Below, in pieces: positions 35,309 through 45,016 of a DNA stretch of 64,000 nucleotides; the first letter of the stretch is position 1, and each line of letters begins with the position of its first letter. Origin of the DNA: Psychroserpens sp. Hel_I_66 (GTDB lineage Bacteria; Bacteroidota; Bacteroidia; Flavobacteriales; Flavobacteriaceae); assembly GCF_000799465.1 (NCBI RefSeq), contig NZ_JUGU01000001.1, positions 2,108,001 to 2,172,000 of the forward strand, given 5' to 3'. The notes beneath the pieces were generated by a model. The model saw only the letters and a program-made list of their open reading frames with translations. It searched no databases and was not told the DNA's origin. The position numbers and the translations under genes were made by a program.

Positions 35309-36964
35309 ATGACCCTCAATAGCGTATTTTCAAAATCGACACTCCTTTTTTTATGTTTACTATTTTCCTTATCAGCATTTGCTCAAAATTTAGACGAAAA
35401 AATCAACACGTATATTAGCGAGCAATACAATACTGAAACTCCAGCAGTTTCAGTATTAATAGCAAAAGATGGTAAAACGATCTATCAAAAAGCTCACGGA
35501 ATGGCCAATTTAGAACTGGGCGTTGAAGCTATTGATGATAATGTTTTTGAAATTGGATCGATCACCAAACAATTTACCGCAGTTGCAATTTTAATGCTTG
35601 AAGAGCAAGGTAAACTAAACGTAAATGACGATATCACAAAACACATTCCAGATTATCCAACACAAGGAAAAACCATAACGATCCATAATTTACTCAATCA
35701 TACATCTGGCATAAAAAGTTACACTAATATGCCAACTTTTATGTCCCTTTCACGCACAGATATGACTCCAACAGAGTTAATCGAAAAATTTAAAAATGAG
35801 CCTATGGAGTTTGATCCTGGCACTAAGTACAATTACAATAACTCTGGTTATATTTTACTTGGCCATATCATTGAAGTGGTCTCAGGAAAAAGCTATCAGG
35901 ATTTCATTCAAACAGAGATTATTGATGAGTTAGGGATGGATAATTCTTACTACGGAAGCATGACAGAGTTAATTCCAAATCGTGCCAGTGGTTATTCCCA
36001 AAACGATAATGGCTATGTAAACGCCAATTATTTGAGTTTGACATTACCTTATGCAGCAGGATCAATTATGTCTACGACCGAAGATTTATTGATATGGCAA
36101 AATGCAATTAGCGCCAACAAACTTATTAAAAGAAGCACTCTAGAGCGCGCCATAAATGGTTCTAAGCTAAACGACGGAGAATCTATTCCTTATGGCTACG
36201 GATGGATCAAAGGAGACATTAACGGTTCTCCAACTGTTGAGCATTCTGGAGGTATTTTTGGATATACATCAAACGGTATTTTTCTCCCTGAAGAAAATAT
36301 GTACGTCATTGGACTAAGTAATTGTGACTGTGGGAACGTGAGCTCTTTAATCACAAATATCGCTGCAATGGCAATAGGAAAACCATTTAAAGGCAAAGAT
36401 GATGCTATAACGCTAAGTGAGACACAACTTAAAAAATGGGTTGGCGCATATGAGTTTGACAATAATGTTATTAGACATGTCACGATAAAGGATCAACAAT
36501 TATTTAGCCTACGTGAAGGCAGCTCCAATTTGGAGATTTACCCTTTAACAGAAACCAATTTTATCTTTGATGGTGGCAATACGAGTTATGATTTTTATAC
36601 TGAAAACGGAAATCGCATGGTTAAAATGAAAGTTAACGGAGAAACCATTATTGGCAAAGGTATTGACAAGATGCCTCCTGCAGAACGTGAATCTATAGAC
36701 TTACCTGTAGAAACCTTAAATGAATATGTAGGAGATTACGAACTTCAGCCAGGATTCAACATCAAAATAAGCGTAAAAGATGGTAAACTCTTTGCGTTCC
36801 CAACTGGTCAGGCAGAAGTTGAGCTTTATGCTAAAGAAAAAGATAAATTCTTTCTAAAAGTTGTCGTGGCAGATATCCAGTTTAATAGAGACAGTAATGG
36901 ACATGTAGAAAGTCTAACACTTTTTCAAGGCGGACAAGAAATTCCTGGAAAAAAAGTAGATTAA
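35309..36964 (+). CDS. Class C beta-lactamase-like serine hydrolase, secreted
   Basis: A 551-residue protein with signal peptide (LLFLCLLFSLSAFAQ, cleavage near residue 26). The penicillin-binding fold has the catalytic SITK tetrad (Ser84-Lys87), the YNN triad (about 176-178) and HSGG (about 315-318) in place of KTG. Residues 365-551 are beta-rich modules (WVGAYEFDNNVIRHVTI; EYVGDYELQPGFNIKISV), the DUF3471-like tail common in flavobacterial members. Such proteins are usually esterases or peptidases in the periplasm rather than beta-lactamases. It ends at a bidirectional terminator. Confidence 0.88.
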   Translation: MTLNSVFSKSTLLFLCLLFSLSAFAQNLDEKINTYISEQYNTETPAVSVLIAKDGKTIYQKAHGMANLELGVEAIDDNVFEIGSITKQFTAVAILMLEEQGKLNVNDDITKHIPDYPTQGKTITIHNLLNHTSGIKSYTNMPTFMSLSRTDMTPTELIEKFKNEPMEFDPGTKYNYNNSGYILLGHIIEVVSGKSYQDFIQTEIIDELGMDNSYYGSMTELIPNRASGYSQNDNGYVNANYLSLTLPYAAGSIMSTTEDLLIWQNAISANKLIKRSTLERAINGSKLNDGESIPYGYGWIKGDINGSPTVEHSGGIFGYTSNGIFLPEENMYVIGLSNCDCGNVSSLITNIAAMAIGKPFKGKDDAITLSETQLKKWVGAYEFDNNVIRHVTIKDQQLFSLREGSSNLEIYPLTETNFIFDGGNTSYDFYTENGNRMVKMKVNGETIIGKGIDKMPPAERESIDLPVETLNEYVGDYELQPGFNIKISVKDGKLFAFPTGQAEVELYAKEKDKFFLKVVVADIQFNRDSNGHVESLTLFQGGQEIPGKKVD

Positions 36965-36992
36965 TTTTCTCAAGAGATACTTAATTTTATTC

Positions 36993-37040
36993 AAACATAG
37001 TTGTCATTTTCGGTGAATCAAGAATGGCAACTATGTTTTT
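36993..37040. terminator. Bidirectional terminator between convergent genes
   Basis: AAACATAGTTGTCATT (36993-37008) pairs with AATGGCAACTATGTTT (37023-37038) with one wobble pair, a 16-bp stem. It is flanked by A-rich and T-rich ends, so it can serve both the serine hydrolase gene (plus) and the LRR gene (minus). Confidence 0.85.
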
Positions 37041-37064
37041 GTTATGTTGAAATTATTATGAGAC

Positions 37065-39668
37065 TTATTCTTTAATAAACTTTTGCGTTGATTCACTAGT
37101 ATTCGACGAAAGCTTAATTACATAGACACCTACTGACAATGCTTCTAAATCGACTGATCTTTGTATTTCATTTCCGTAGAAAACGATTGTTTTTAATAAA
37201 CGTCCGTTAACATCGTAAATTGAAGCTTTTTCTATGTTTACTTCGGAATTTATAAAAAGCTTATCACTCACTGGATTAGGAAACATCTTAACTCCAGCAC
37301 TTAATTCTTGATCTACTATTGACAAATTATCTTCAACAGTTGTTGTATAATCATTAGTAATAATAGGAAAGTTGAAATCGAAATAGATTTCTGCATCATT
37401 ACTAAATGTATCTCCAACTGCTAAAGTTTCTAAAGTCTTGATTTTAAATACGACATAACCATCATTATTGGCATCATCAAAAGGTAAATCGATATTTTCA
37501 AAAATGAATTCAACATTGTTTGCATTTTGAATTCTGGTTACAAAATCGTGACTTGCATCTAAAGGAATAATTGTACTTATATCATATTTGCTAGTATCAA
37601 TCTCATCTTTAATAACAACATTTACAGCATTAGCTGTGCCTGTATTTTCAAACCGAATCATATAATGTACGTATTCTCCAACCATTTCCTCTCTAATAAA
37701 ATCACCTTCTAGGCAGGTTTTATCGTTTGGATCGAATGAGTTGACTACGGTTTGGTTTAAAGTGAATACGTTATCGTTTGGAGTTTCATCTAAATCACTA
37801 GATGAAATAGTTGTAACAAAGTCTAACACATCATCTCCATTTAATGGGAAATTTGCGTCTGTTGGTGTATTGAGATTCATTGTAAAATTGATTGCTCTTG
37901 TTTCAAAAGGTTGCAAATCAATGTAATTCCAACTCAATTGGTTAGGAATTTGATCATCTACCACTGGACTTGATGACACAAAACTCATAACATCATCTGT
38001 GAATGCTAAATCGACACTTCCAGATAAAATGGTAGTTCCTTTATTTTTATAGGTAAGTTTATAATCTGTATCAAATCCTGGTCTTGCTTGCTGTAGAGGA
38101 ATAATTACTATCTCTAAATCATTGAAATCTCCATTTGGAGTAATACAAAAATCTTGAGTAAAAGGACTTGAATCTGACGGAAAATCAACAATCACGCTAG
38201 CAGGAGATACCATGTAATAAGAAGGGTGCTCAAACTGTGGTGTTAGCTCATGAGCGCCTTCTTGAAGAGGAATATTATAACTTCCAGATTCACTTGCCAC
38301 TACTGTACCACCATCTGAGCTACTATTAATCGAAAATTTCATAAATGGAAATACTGGATCATTAACATCGCAGCCATTTGTATTTGTATCAATTTTGTTT
38401 TCTCCTTGGATTGTGAAAAATTCGCCTCCTGGGGCAAATGAACAAAACGAGTTGAGTTGCACATTTGAATAACCGTTGGCATTTAAATTACTTTGCACGC
38501 TAGAAAACTCAAACTCATCAGCACATATATATGTCAAATTAGGCATATCGTTTATTGGGAAAAATACGTTATTTGAGATACTAGATCCATTTTTAATAAA
38601 TAAATTTTCTATTAGACTTCCATACAGAATAAGAGAGAATATTTGCGGACTATTATTAACACTAAGACTGGTCATTGGAGTTTCAGCAACATTTACTGTT
38701 GTTAATTCACTTAATAAACTTAAATCTATCGAGGTAATATTGGTATTAGATATTCTCAACTCCTCTAAAAGCAAGTTATTAGTAACATCTAACACATCTA
38801 GTTGTGTACCGTTTAGATTAAGCCCTCTAAGCATTGAATTTTGTGATACATCTAATTGTGTTATTGGACATTCATAAGCAAAAAACTCTTGAAGGTTATT
38901 GAAATTTGTCAAATCAACCTCATTAATAGTAGTGTATGAAATTGACAAAATCTCTAAACTTATATTTTGACTTAAATCTATACCAGATATTGAATTAGAG
39001 CTTATACTTAATTCAGTTAAATTTTGATTTTGAGTCACATCAATTTCAGACAGTTGATTACTCGAAACATTTAATTTTTCTAATAAATTTAAATTAATTA
39101 AAGTCAATAATGAGATATTATTTATAGAACATATTAATTCTTTTAGTAATGAATTGGGAGTATTAAGAGCTAAACTGTTTATCTGATTATTCGAGCAATT
39201 AACATACTCTAATGCTGGATTTACTGTTAAATCTGATAATGATGTTATTTGATTATTAGAACAATCTAAATATTCTAATTCTATATTTTGACTTAGGTCT
39301 AATGTAGTAAGATTAGCATTGGCAAATTTTAATTCCTTTAAATTTATATTTAGACTTAAATCTACTTCATTTATAGGATTATTTTGATTTTCAAGCTTTT
39401 GAAGATTTACAAAAAAATCTATACCATCAATAGATTGAATATTATTAAAAATTATACGCAGGGATTGTACTGCTTCGGCTTCTGAAACTTGAATTTCTCC
39501 ATCATCATTTAGATCGACATCGCTATCAAAAATGCCATCATTATCTGTATCTACACATTGGGTTAATGCTAATACTAATTTAAAGTTTTCGTCAGGAATA
39601 TCAATTATTTGAGATTGGGATATAAAGACTGTAAAAAATGCGAATAAAAACAAGTAAGTATGTTTCAT
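37065..39668 (-). CDS. Secreted leucine-rich-repeat protein with T9SS sorting domain
   Basis: An 867-residue surface protein. The ATG at 39668 is chosen because it begins the signal peptide MKHTYLFLFAFFTVFISQSQ; an in-frame ATG 21 bases upstream adds only MYYIIYH. After a Ca-binding-like segment (DTDNDGIFDSDVDLNDDGE, about 40-58) come about fifteen LRRs of the LDLSQNIELEYLDCSNNQIT type (about 85-380). Then follow a beta domain, a DUF7619-like module with SFDPNDKTC and VHYMIRFENTGTANAVNVVI (about 640-760), and a C-terminal type A sorting domain (FPNPVSDKLFINS...GVYVIKL...KFIKE). It is likely surface-anchored or released by type IX secretion. Ligand unknown. Confidence 0.9.
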   Translation of the reverse strand: MKHTYLFLFAFFTVFISQSQIIDIPDENFKLVLALTQCVDTDNDGIFDSDVDLNDDGEIQVSEAEAVQSLRIIFNNIQSIDGIDFFVNLQKLENQNNPINEVDLSLNINLKELKFANANLTTLDLSQNIELEYLDCSNNQITSLSDLTVNPALEYVNCSNNQINSLALNTPNSLLKELICSINNISLLTLINLNLLEKLNVSSNQLSEIDVTQNQNLTELSISSNSISGIDLSQNISLEILSISYTTINEVDLTNFNNLQEFFAYECPITQLDVSQNSMLRGLNLNGTQLDVLDVTNNLLLEELRISNTNITSIDLSLLSELTTVNVAETPMTSLSVNNSPQIFSLILYGSLIENLFIKNGSSISNNVFFPINDMPNLTYICADEFEFSSVQSNLNANGYSNVQLNSFCSFAPGGEFFTIQGENKIDTNTNGCDVNDPVFPFMKFSINSSSDGGTVVASESGSYNIPLQEGAHELTPQFEHPSYYMVSPASVIVDFPSDSSPFTQDFCITPNGDFNDLEIVIIPLQQARPGFDTDYKLTYKNKGTTILSGSVDLAFTDDVMSFVSSSPVVDDQIPNQLSWNYIDLQPFETRAINFTMNLNTPTDANFPLNGDDVLDFVTTISSSDLDETPNDNVFTLNQTVVNSFDPNDKTCLEGDFIREEMVGEYVHYMIRFENTGTANAVNVVIKDEIDTSKYDISTIIPLDASHDFVTRIQNANNVEFIFENIDLPFDDANNDGYVVFKIKTLETLAVGDTFSNDAEIYFDFNFPIITNDYTTTVEDNLSIVDQELSAGVKMFPNPVSDKLFINSEVNIEKASIYDVNGRLLKTIVFYGNEIQRSVDLEALSVGVYVIKLSSNTSESTQKFIKE

Positions 39669-39758
39669 ATGGTAGATTATATAATACAAGTATATTGTTT
39701 ATTGTTGGATTACTGAAAAAATCAAAAATTAATAAATGGAATTTAGTTTGATTTAGAA

Positions 39759-40436
39759 TTAATCTAAATTCAACAACAACTCAGGGTCCAAACAATTCCC
39801 TCTATAAAACTCCAAATCCTTTTTAGAACAAACACCAGGATAATCACCAGCAATACCTTGCAAATCCTGAATAATCTGAAAATGTAAATGTGGTGCATAA
39901 TCGCCATTAACGCTAGCATCTCCTAAAGTGGCAATTTGCTCTCCTTTTTTAAAGGTTTGCCCTACTTTGAGATTTTTTATAGATGCTAAACTTAGATGTC
40001 CGTAAAGCGTGTAGAATTCTATATGCTCAATGTTGTGTTTTAGAATAATCGTCGGACCATAATCGCCATGATTAGTGTTGTTTTTAAAACTGTGTACCTC
40101 AGCATCCAAAGGTGTGAATATGGGAGTTTCTTCAGCAATCCAAAGATCGAGACCCAAATGGATATTGCGTTCGGTTTCTGGGTTTGTGTCCCTAAAATAT
40201 GTGCTTCGTTGGTAAATGTTTCTGGTTTCGATATAACCACCATAGGCTACTTTTGCACTATGTTTCTGTTTATGGCTATTGATGTATTGTTCTAAAATTT
40301 CCGAAGATGACACATCGATCGCATTTAATTCCTCGTTGGTTTTTGATAAATCGAGTGCAACATAATCTGATTTTGATATTGACGATTCCAATACAGGACT
40401 GGCTTTGACCGATTTTAAAAGTTGTAATAATGACAT
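39759..40436 (-). CDS. M23-family (LytM) metallopeptidase
   Basis: A 225-residue protein whose C-terminal half has the LytM motifs HLGLDLW (Zn ligands His and Asp, about 94-100), LYGHLS (about 141-146) and HLHFQI (about 179-184). M23 enzymes cut peptidoglycan cross-links, but this one has no visible signal peptide: it starts MSLLQLLKSVKASPVL. The Y-G-G-Y-I-E-T-R-x-x-Y-x-x-S segment (about 66-78) is a conserved lead-in of a Bacteroidota subgroup. It follows the serine hydrolase gene after 2 bases, so it is co-transcribed with a cell-wall-type hydrolase. A cytoplasmic or non-canonically exported role is possible. Confidence 0.82.
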   Translation of the reverse strand: MSLLQLLKSVKASPVLESSISKSDYVALDLSKTNEELNAIDVSSSEILEQYINSHKQKHSAKVAYGGYIETRNIYQRSTYFRDTNPETERNIHLGLDLWIAEETPIFTPLDAEVHSFKNNTNHGDYGPTIILKHNIEHIEFYTLYGHLSLASIKNLKVGQTFKKGEQIATLGDASVNGDYAPHLHFQIIQDLQGIAGDYPGVCSKKDLEFYRGNCLDPELLLNLD

Positions 40437-40438
40437 TA

Positions 40439-41941
40439 TTAATTTTTTAAAGCGGTTTCTAATGCTTCGGCTTTATCCTTCGCATAATCCAAACTGTTAT
40501 CCATTTCATAGCATTTTTTAAAGTTTGCCAACGCTTGGATAGAATCGCCTTGCATCAACAACGCATCACCATAACTATCATAGACGTTTGCAGATTTTGG
40601 ATGCTCGTTCATATTCAATTTAAAGATTTCGGTTGCTGCATCTAATTTGTCTTCATTGAGCAATAGATAGCCCAATTGGTTGATATCGCTTTCACTCACT
40701 CGATAATTAATCGTGTCTGTTTTTTTGGTATTATAAAATGAAATAGCCTCATCAATATCTTTCTCAAAAATACGTTTGGCCATTTCTTTGTAAACAGATT
40801 TTCTTGGCATTTGGTATGTTTCACCAGCGCTCAATCGTTTCATATTATTATAAATTGATCCAAAATGTTCTGCAGAGTCATTGGTTAAAATGATATAACC
40901 GTTTTTATCGTCAACTTCATTATGCAAAAATGTCGCAAAACCAACCCAACCACCAGAATGGCTGACCACTCTTGGCTCTCCAGGATCATAATCTAAAAAC
41001 CACCCAAAACCATAACCTGTATTTTCGCCATCATTAGTTTTACCGGTTACCCAAGCTTCATCTAAATACGCTTTAGGGATGATGGTGTGATTTGCCAAAG
41101 CCATATTCCATTTGTAAAGATCATCTAGAGTTGAGTAAATGCCACCATCTCCTCTTACAGCGTTGAGCATATGATAATCGTTAGATATGACATCCTTTTG
41201 ATTGAGTGATTTACTATAGCCAAAAACACGATTTGGCATATTTGCATCTGACTCAATTTGATAGTTGTAAACTCCAGTGTTTTTCATACCAATAGGATCA
41301 AAAACTTGTTCTTTCAAAAATGTCCTCAAATGTTGACCTGATATGGTCTCAACAATAGAAGCCAATAACAGATATCCAGTATTGCTGTATTCCCATTGTT
41401 CTCCTGGCTGAAAATCCAACTCAGGTGCTATACGATAATATTCTTTCAACACCTCATCATTGCCCAAAATATATTGCTTCGTAGAATCTTCTACAACATA
41501 ATTTTCTGCCATTAAACGTTCATAATCTGTAAGTCCAGACGTGTGGTGCAATAATTGACGAACCGTAATATTCTCATACGGGAAGTCGGTTAAAATCGTA
41601 TTCACTTTTTGGTCGTAATCCAATTTTCCAGCTTCCTTTAACTTCATAATTGCCATACCTGTAAACTGCTTACTTACTGATGCCAAACGGAATTGAGAGT
41701 CTAAGTCTAAAGAATCGGTTGGGTTGATAGATCGTAAACCGTTAGAGCTTTTAAATATAATTTCTCCATCTTCATAGACCAATATATTTCCTGTAGAAAT
41801 GCCCTCTGCCCTCATGGCATCCACAAATTTTGCATACTCAGTTTTTGTGTGTTCTGCAACATCGGTTTTAGAATTGTCTTTACATGAAAAAAAGCATGCC
41901 GAAAAGAGACACACTACAAGCAATTGTTTGATTGAAGTCAT
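40439..41941 (-). CDS. Class C beta-lactamase-like serine hydrolase lipoprotein with C-terminal TPR
   Basis: A 500-residue lipoprotein (signal MTSIKQLLVVCLFSACFFSC, Cys20 the lipid site). The hydrolase domain has SVSK (Ser88-Lys91), the YSN triad in YSNTGYLL (about 180) and SHSGGWVGF (about 325). The last 80 residues read as tetratricopeptide-like repeats (LGYLLLNEDKLDAATEIFKLNMNEHP; DSYGDALLMQGDSIQALANFKKCYEMD). It is likely an envelope esterase/peptidase. It begins the unit that continues with the M23 peptidase gene 2 bases downstream. It is only distantly similar to the serine hydrolase at 35309-36964, which has a different tail. Confidence 0.88.
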   Translation of the reverse strand: MTSIKQLLVVCLFSACFFSCKDNSKTDVAEHTKTEYAKFVDAMRAEGISTGNILVYEDGEIIFKSSNGLRSINPTDSLDLDSQFRLASVSKQFTGMAIMKLKEAGKLDYDQKVNTILTDFPYENITVRQLLHHTSGLTDYERLMAENYVVEDSTKQYILGNDEVLKEYYRIAPELDFQPGEQWEYSNTGYLLLASIVETISGQHLRTFLKEQVFDPIGMKNTGVYNYQIESDANMPNRVFGYSKSLNQKDVISNDYHMLNAVRGDGGIYSTLDDLYKWNMALANHTIIPKAYLDEAWVTGKTNDGENTGYGFGWFLDYDPGEPRVVSHSGGWVGFATFLHNEVDDKNGYIILTNDSAEHFGSIYNNMKRLSAGETYQMPRKSVYKEMAKRIFEKDIDEAISFYNTKKTDTINYRVSESDINQLGYLLLNEDKLDAATEIFKLNMNEHPKSANVYDSYGDALLMQGDSIQALANFKKCYEMDNSLDYAKDKAEALETALKN

Positions 41942-42086
41942 AATTAGGTTGGTTGATTATAATTATACCTTATAAAGATAAGCGATTTAATGAATTGTTA
42001 CTAAAAGTTTTAAAATGTGTTCTTTTTCTTCGGAAACTGGAAGACTCAACAGTTTTCTTATGGATAAGAAATTAAGGATTAATTAT

Positions 42087-42114
42087 AAGATTCCGCATCA
42101 AGTGCGGAATGACA
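42087..42114. repeat. Palindromic repeat element, single copy
   Basis: ATTCCGCA (42090-42097) pairs with TGCGGAAT (42103-42110), with the loop TCAAG and 3' flank GACA. The frame AGATT-stem-CAAG-stem-AATGACA is shared with the minus strand of the element at 27151-27179, but the stem bases differ on both sides in a compensating way. It lies between the serine hydrolase lipoprotein gene and the ECF operon. Confidence 0.6.
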
Positions 42115-42143
42115 GGACTTAAAAAAAAATTGCATAACTTTTA

Positions 42144-43688
42144 CTACTCCTTCAAAGCAACGTCACTAAACTTAGCATTAATGACAATTGTCTTGCCAGA
42201 TTTATTGGTGTTTGGATGATTATTAATTGTTTGTTGAGACGTCAACTCATCATTTAATCGCGAGCGGTTCCCTTTAAAATACATACTGTAGTCTACCGTT
42301 TTGTTGGGTAATTTTATAATGGCTTCACTGTTTTCTAAAATAATATTAAGATTTGTAAAATCTTCTGTAATATTTGAGATCGACAAATCACCAAAACTAC
42401 CATCTATGATGGCAGTTCCGGTTAAATTATCAATGTGCATATCAGACGAGTTACTGTTTAATCTCAAACTTGAAACCATAGCAAGATGTGCGTCATCAAC
42501 ATATTTTAAATTGAGTTCGCCATCGCTCCAGGTCGTAACATCTATTGGAGAATAGGACACATTGATGGAAGTCGCGCTTCCATCAATATGATTTGCCAAT
42601 ACAATAGCGTGAGAAATATTTGCTTTTAAATTATAAATTACAGAAGACATTTTGAGTTCACCATGTCTCACGTTCATATTTAATTTTGCATCCTTTGGCA
42701 TTTTGATTTTGATAATACGTTTTACATTATCGCCTTTGCTTTCAAAAAAATCTGATAAATGCTCATGACGTTTCTGGTTGGCTTCTAAACGTTTTACTTG
42801 AACTTTTTCCATTTTTTCTCGACGCTTCTCCATCATTTTTTGACTAGCTTCCATACGTTTCTCCATAGTTTTGGCCCGTTCTTCCATTTGCTTACCGTAG
42901 CGTTCTCCCCAAGCTTCCATTTTTTTAGACCATTCACCATCAAAACGCTTTCCGAATTCTTCTCCCCAAGCTTCCATCTTTTTACCATAGTCCTCGCCAA
43001 ACTGCTTTCCAAATTTTTCTCCCCAGGCTTCCATGCGCTTTTCGTAAGAGGAAAAATCTACTTTCGCCATTTGCCTTCCCCAATTTTTCATTGGTTCTCT
43101 CAAATTTTCCGGATAATCTCTACTCCATTTTTCCAAATAGGCTTCACCTTCTTTTTTATACGCTTCAGTATCAAAGCTCACATTGGTTATACCGTTTGGT
43201 AAGGTTGGTAATTCTGGCATTTCTGGTGCTTCTGGCACTTCCAATCGTGCCATTTCTGGTAATTCTGGTAACTCAGGCATTTCTGGCATTTCTGGGATGT
43301 CTGTAAAATCCATATCACCCAAAGCCTCTAATGCACTTAATGCTTCAAAATTCATGTTGTCGTAACCTAATCTGTTCCATGAACCGTGGGAACCATTAGA
43401 AGATATCTTAACATTACTTCCAGAGCCTTCGACCTTTAAGTCCCATTCATTTAGAGCTTCTTGCAGCTCTTCTTTAGAAAGCTTTTCTCCTTGTACGTAG
43501 GCTTCAACTTCTAAGGTATTCTTGTTCCATGTGTCAATTTCTATTTGCACATAGCTGGTATTCAAATCGATTTCTACATTTTTCGTGACATCGATTTTCT
43601 TTGACACTTTAGTCAACTTTTCTTGTGCAGAAACGCTTATAGCGACACAAAAAAATAGTAGTGACATTAATTGATATGTTGTTTTCAT
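42144..43688 (-). CDS. Secreted protein with split beta domain and EMPELP / MEAWGE repeats
   Basis: A 514-residue protein with a signal peptide (LMSLLFFCVAISVSAQ, cleavage near 22). Residues 25-100 and 330-514 form beta-rich parts resembling a DUF4097-type adhesin fold (VKISSNGSHGSW; LRLNSNSSDMHIDNLTGTAIIDGSFGDLSI). Between them is a ~200-residue insert: a proline-glutamate run of EMPELP type (about 131-165) and then MEAWGExFGKxx repeats (about 217-275), leading into a highly charged helix (MEKRMEASQKMMEKRREKM). It is the last gene of an ECF sigma factor operon, 47 bases after the putative anti-sigma gene. Function unknown; an envelope-stress surface protein is a guess from context. Confidence 0.7.
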   Translation of the reverse strand: MKTTYQLMSLLFFCVAISVSAQEKLTKVSKKIDVTKNVEIDLNTSYVQIEIDTWNKNTLEVEAYVQGEKLSKEELQEALNEWDLKVEGSGSNVKISSNGSHGSWNRLGYDNMNFEALSALEALGDMDFTDIPEMPEMPELPELPEMARLEVPEAPEMPELPTLPNGITNVSFDTEAYKKEGEAYLEKWSRDYPENLREPMKNWGRQMAKVDFSSYEKRMEAWGEKFGKQFGEDYGKKMEAWGEEFGKRFDGEWSKKMEAWGERYGKQMEERAKTMEKRMEASQKMMEKRREKMEKVQVKRLEANQKRHEHLSDFFESKGDNVKRIIKIKMPKDAKLNMNVRHGELKMSSVIYNLKANISHAIVLANHIDGSATSINVSYSPIDVTTWSDGELNLKYVDDAHLAMVSSLRLNSNSSDMHIDNLTGTAIIDGSFGDLSISNITEDFTNLNIILENSEAIIKLPNKTVDYSMYFKGNRSRLNDELTSQQTINNHPNTNKSGKTIVINAKFSDVALKE

Positions 43689-43734
43689 TGGATTGTTTTT
43701 TTATACTGAAATAGTATGCATTCACACTATTTGG

Positions 43735-44319
43735 TTATACTTTGATTTTTTGTTCTTCCGAAGTATTTAAATCATTTAATTGGTCTTTTAAGCGATACAA
43801 TAAATTGAGTCTTAACTTAAGATTGTCTATCAGTGCACTTACGGTTAACTCATTTGGCCCATGCTCGGTTAGCTCTACCGAGAGGCGTTTGTATTCTTGA
43901 TTTAACTCTGCAAGTCTTATAACGTAACCATCAAATAACTCTTTATTTTCTGGTGTTTGTTTTACTTTGGACAATTCTAAATTGATGTTTGCTAAATAGT
44001 AATCCTCTACCTTTTTAAAATCTGGAGAGATGTCTCCCAATGATTTTAATTGGTCATCTTTAGACGGGTTTTTGGTATCGACGATTTCCGAAGGAATCAC
44101 TTTTTCTGTATTAAAAAATGTGTTCGCTCCAAAACCCAATCCAATTAAGATCACAATACTTGCTGCAATTTGTAACACACTGAAACGTTTTTTGATTGAT
44201 GTTTCAACTGGCTGAGCCTCGTCTAATTTTTTGAGAAAACGTGCCTCGTGACCTTCGCTCATTTTTTGTGGCGACTGTTGTTGCTCTTTTTCAAATAATG
44301 TTCTAATATCTCGTGCCAT
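43735..44319 (-). CDS. Putative anti-sigma factor (single-pass membrane protein)
   Basis: A 194-residue protein with a cytoplasmic N-terminal stretch (HEARFLKKLDEAQ), a transmembrane helix VLQIAASIVILIGLGFGANTFF (about 48-69) and a periplasmic helical domain with long coiled-coil character (EVEDYYLANINLELSKVKQ-like; RLAELNQEYKRLSVELTEHG). The sigma gene upstream overlaps it by 17 bases, the usual arrangement for an ECF sigma factor and its membrane-bound regulator. No classical zinc-binding anti-sigma motif is present, so the role rests on position and topology. Confidence 0.6.
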   Translation of the reverse strand: MARDIRTLFEKEQQQSPQKMSEGHEARFLKKLDEAQPVETSIKKRFSVLQIAASIVILIGLGFGANTFFNTEKVIPSEIVDTKNPSKDDQLKSLGDISPDFKKVEDYYLANINLELSKVKQTPENKELFDGYVIRLAELNQEYKRLSVELTEHGPNELTVSALIDNLKLRLNLLYRLKDQLNDLNTSEEQKIKV

Positions 44320-44896
44320 TTTTTATGGGTTTTAACTGTTCTTTCAATTTTGACTTCCCTCTTGAGAGCTGGGTTCTTGAGGCGACTTCTGTAATGTTTA
44401 AAATTTCGGAAATCTCTTGGTGATCATACCCTTCAACCAAATACAACATCACGACGTAACGGTATTTGTCTGGTAGGTTTTGAATTGCCAACTTGATCTC
44501 ATCAAGTGTTATTGCATCGTCAACTAACCATTCGTTTTCATAATTGTCGTCAACGACCTTGAGGTGCACCTCTTCCAATTCTTGCAAATGTTGCTTCTTG
44601 GATTTTAGGCAATCGATACTTTTATTAATCACGATACGTTTTAACCAGGCTCCAAAAGTGACTTCGGCTTTGTATTGATTGAGTTTTGAAAATGCTTTAA
44701 TAAAGGCTTCTTGTACGATATCTTCAGCTTCCATAGAATCCTTTACAAAACGCATTGCAACTGCCAACATACCATCGCAATATTGATTGTATAGTTGTAA
44801 TTGCGCAGTGCGATCATTCTGCTTGCATTGTTCAATGATATCAATTTGAAGTGTATTCAAATCTCTCTTGGTTTGGTTATTTATCAAATAAATCAA
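44303..44896 (-). CDS. ECF-type RNA polymerase sigma factor
   Basis: A 197-residue sigma-70 family protein of ECF layout. Region 2 spans about 22-90 (QLYNQYCDGMLAVAMRFVKDSMEAEDIVQEAFIKAF, core and -10 contacts); region 4 spans about 125-185 (LPDKYRYVVMLYLVEGYDHQEISEILNITEVASRTQLSRGKSKLKE, a helix-turn-helix). The start is uncertain: the frame opens at TTG 44896 directly after a stop codon, while another TTG at residue 15 (NTLQIDIIEQC) follows a purine-rich stretch. It overlaps the downstream membrane protein gene by 17 bases and probably autoregulates this three-gene operon. Confidence 0.92.
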   Translation of the reverse strand: MIYLINNQTKRDLNTLQIDIIEQCKQNDRTAQLQLYNQYCDGMLAVAMRFVKDSMEAEDIVQEAFIKAFSKLNQYKAEVTFGAWLKRIVINKSIDCLKSKKQHLQELEEVHLKVVDDNYENEWLVDDAITLDEIKLAIQNLPDKYRYVVMLYLVEGYDHQEISEILNITEVASRTQLSRGKSKLKEQLKPIKNGTRY

Positions 44897-45016
44897 TTAC
44901 TTCTATTTGATATGGGTTCATTATAAAGACGAGTCAAAAAAAGGAGTGTTGCAAAAAAGTATAAGATTTTTTAAAATTTATAAGAAATTCAGACAAAATC
45001 TCGTTAACTAATGGAG

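Noticed and set aside
42301..43365. Several plus-strand frames opposite the repeat-bearing secreted protein gene
   Set aside because: They are antisense shadows of the EMPELP and MEAWGE repeats; repetitive composition only.
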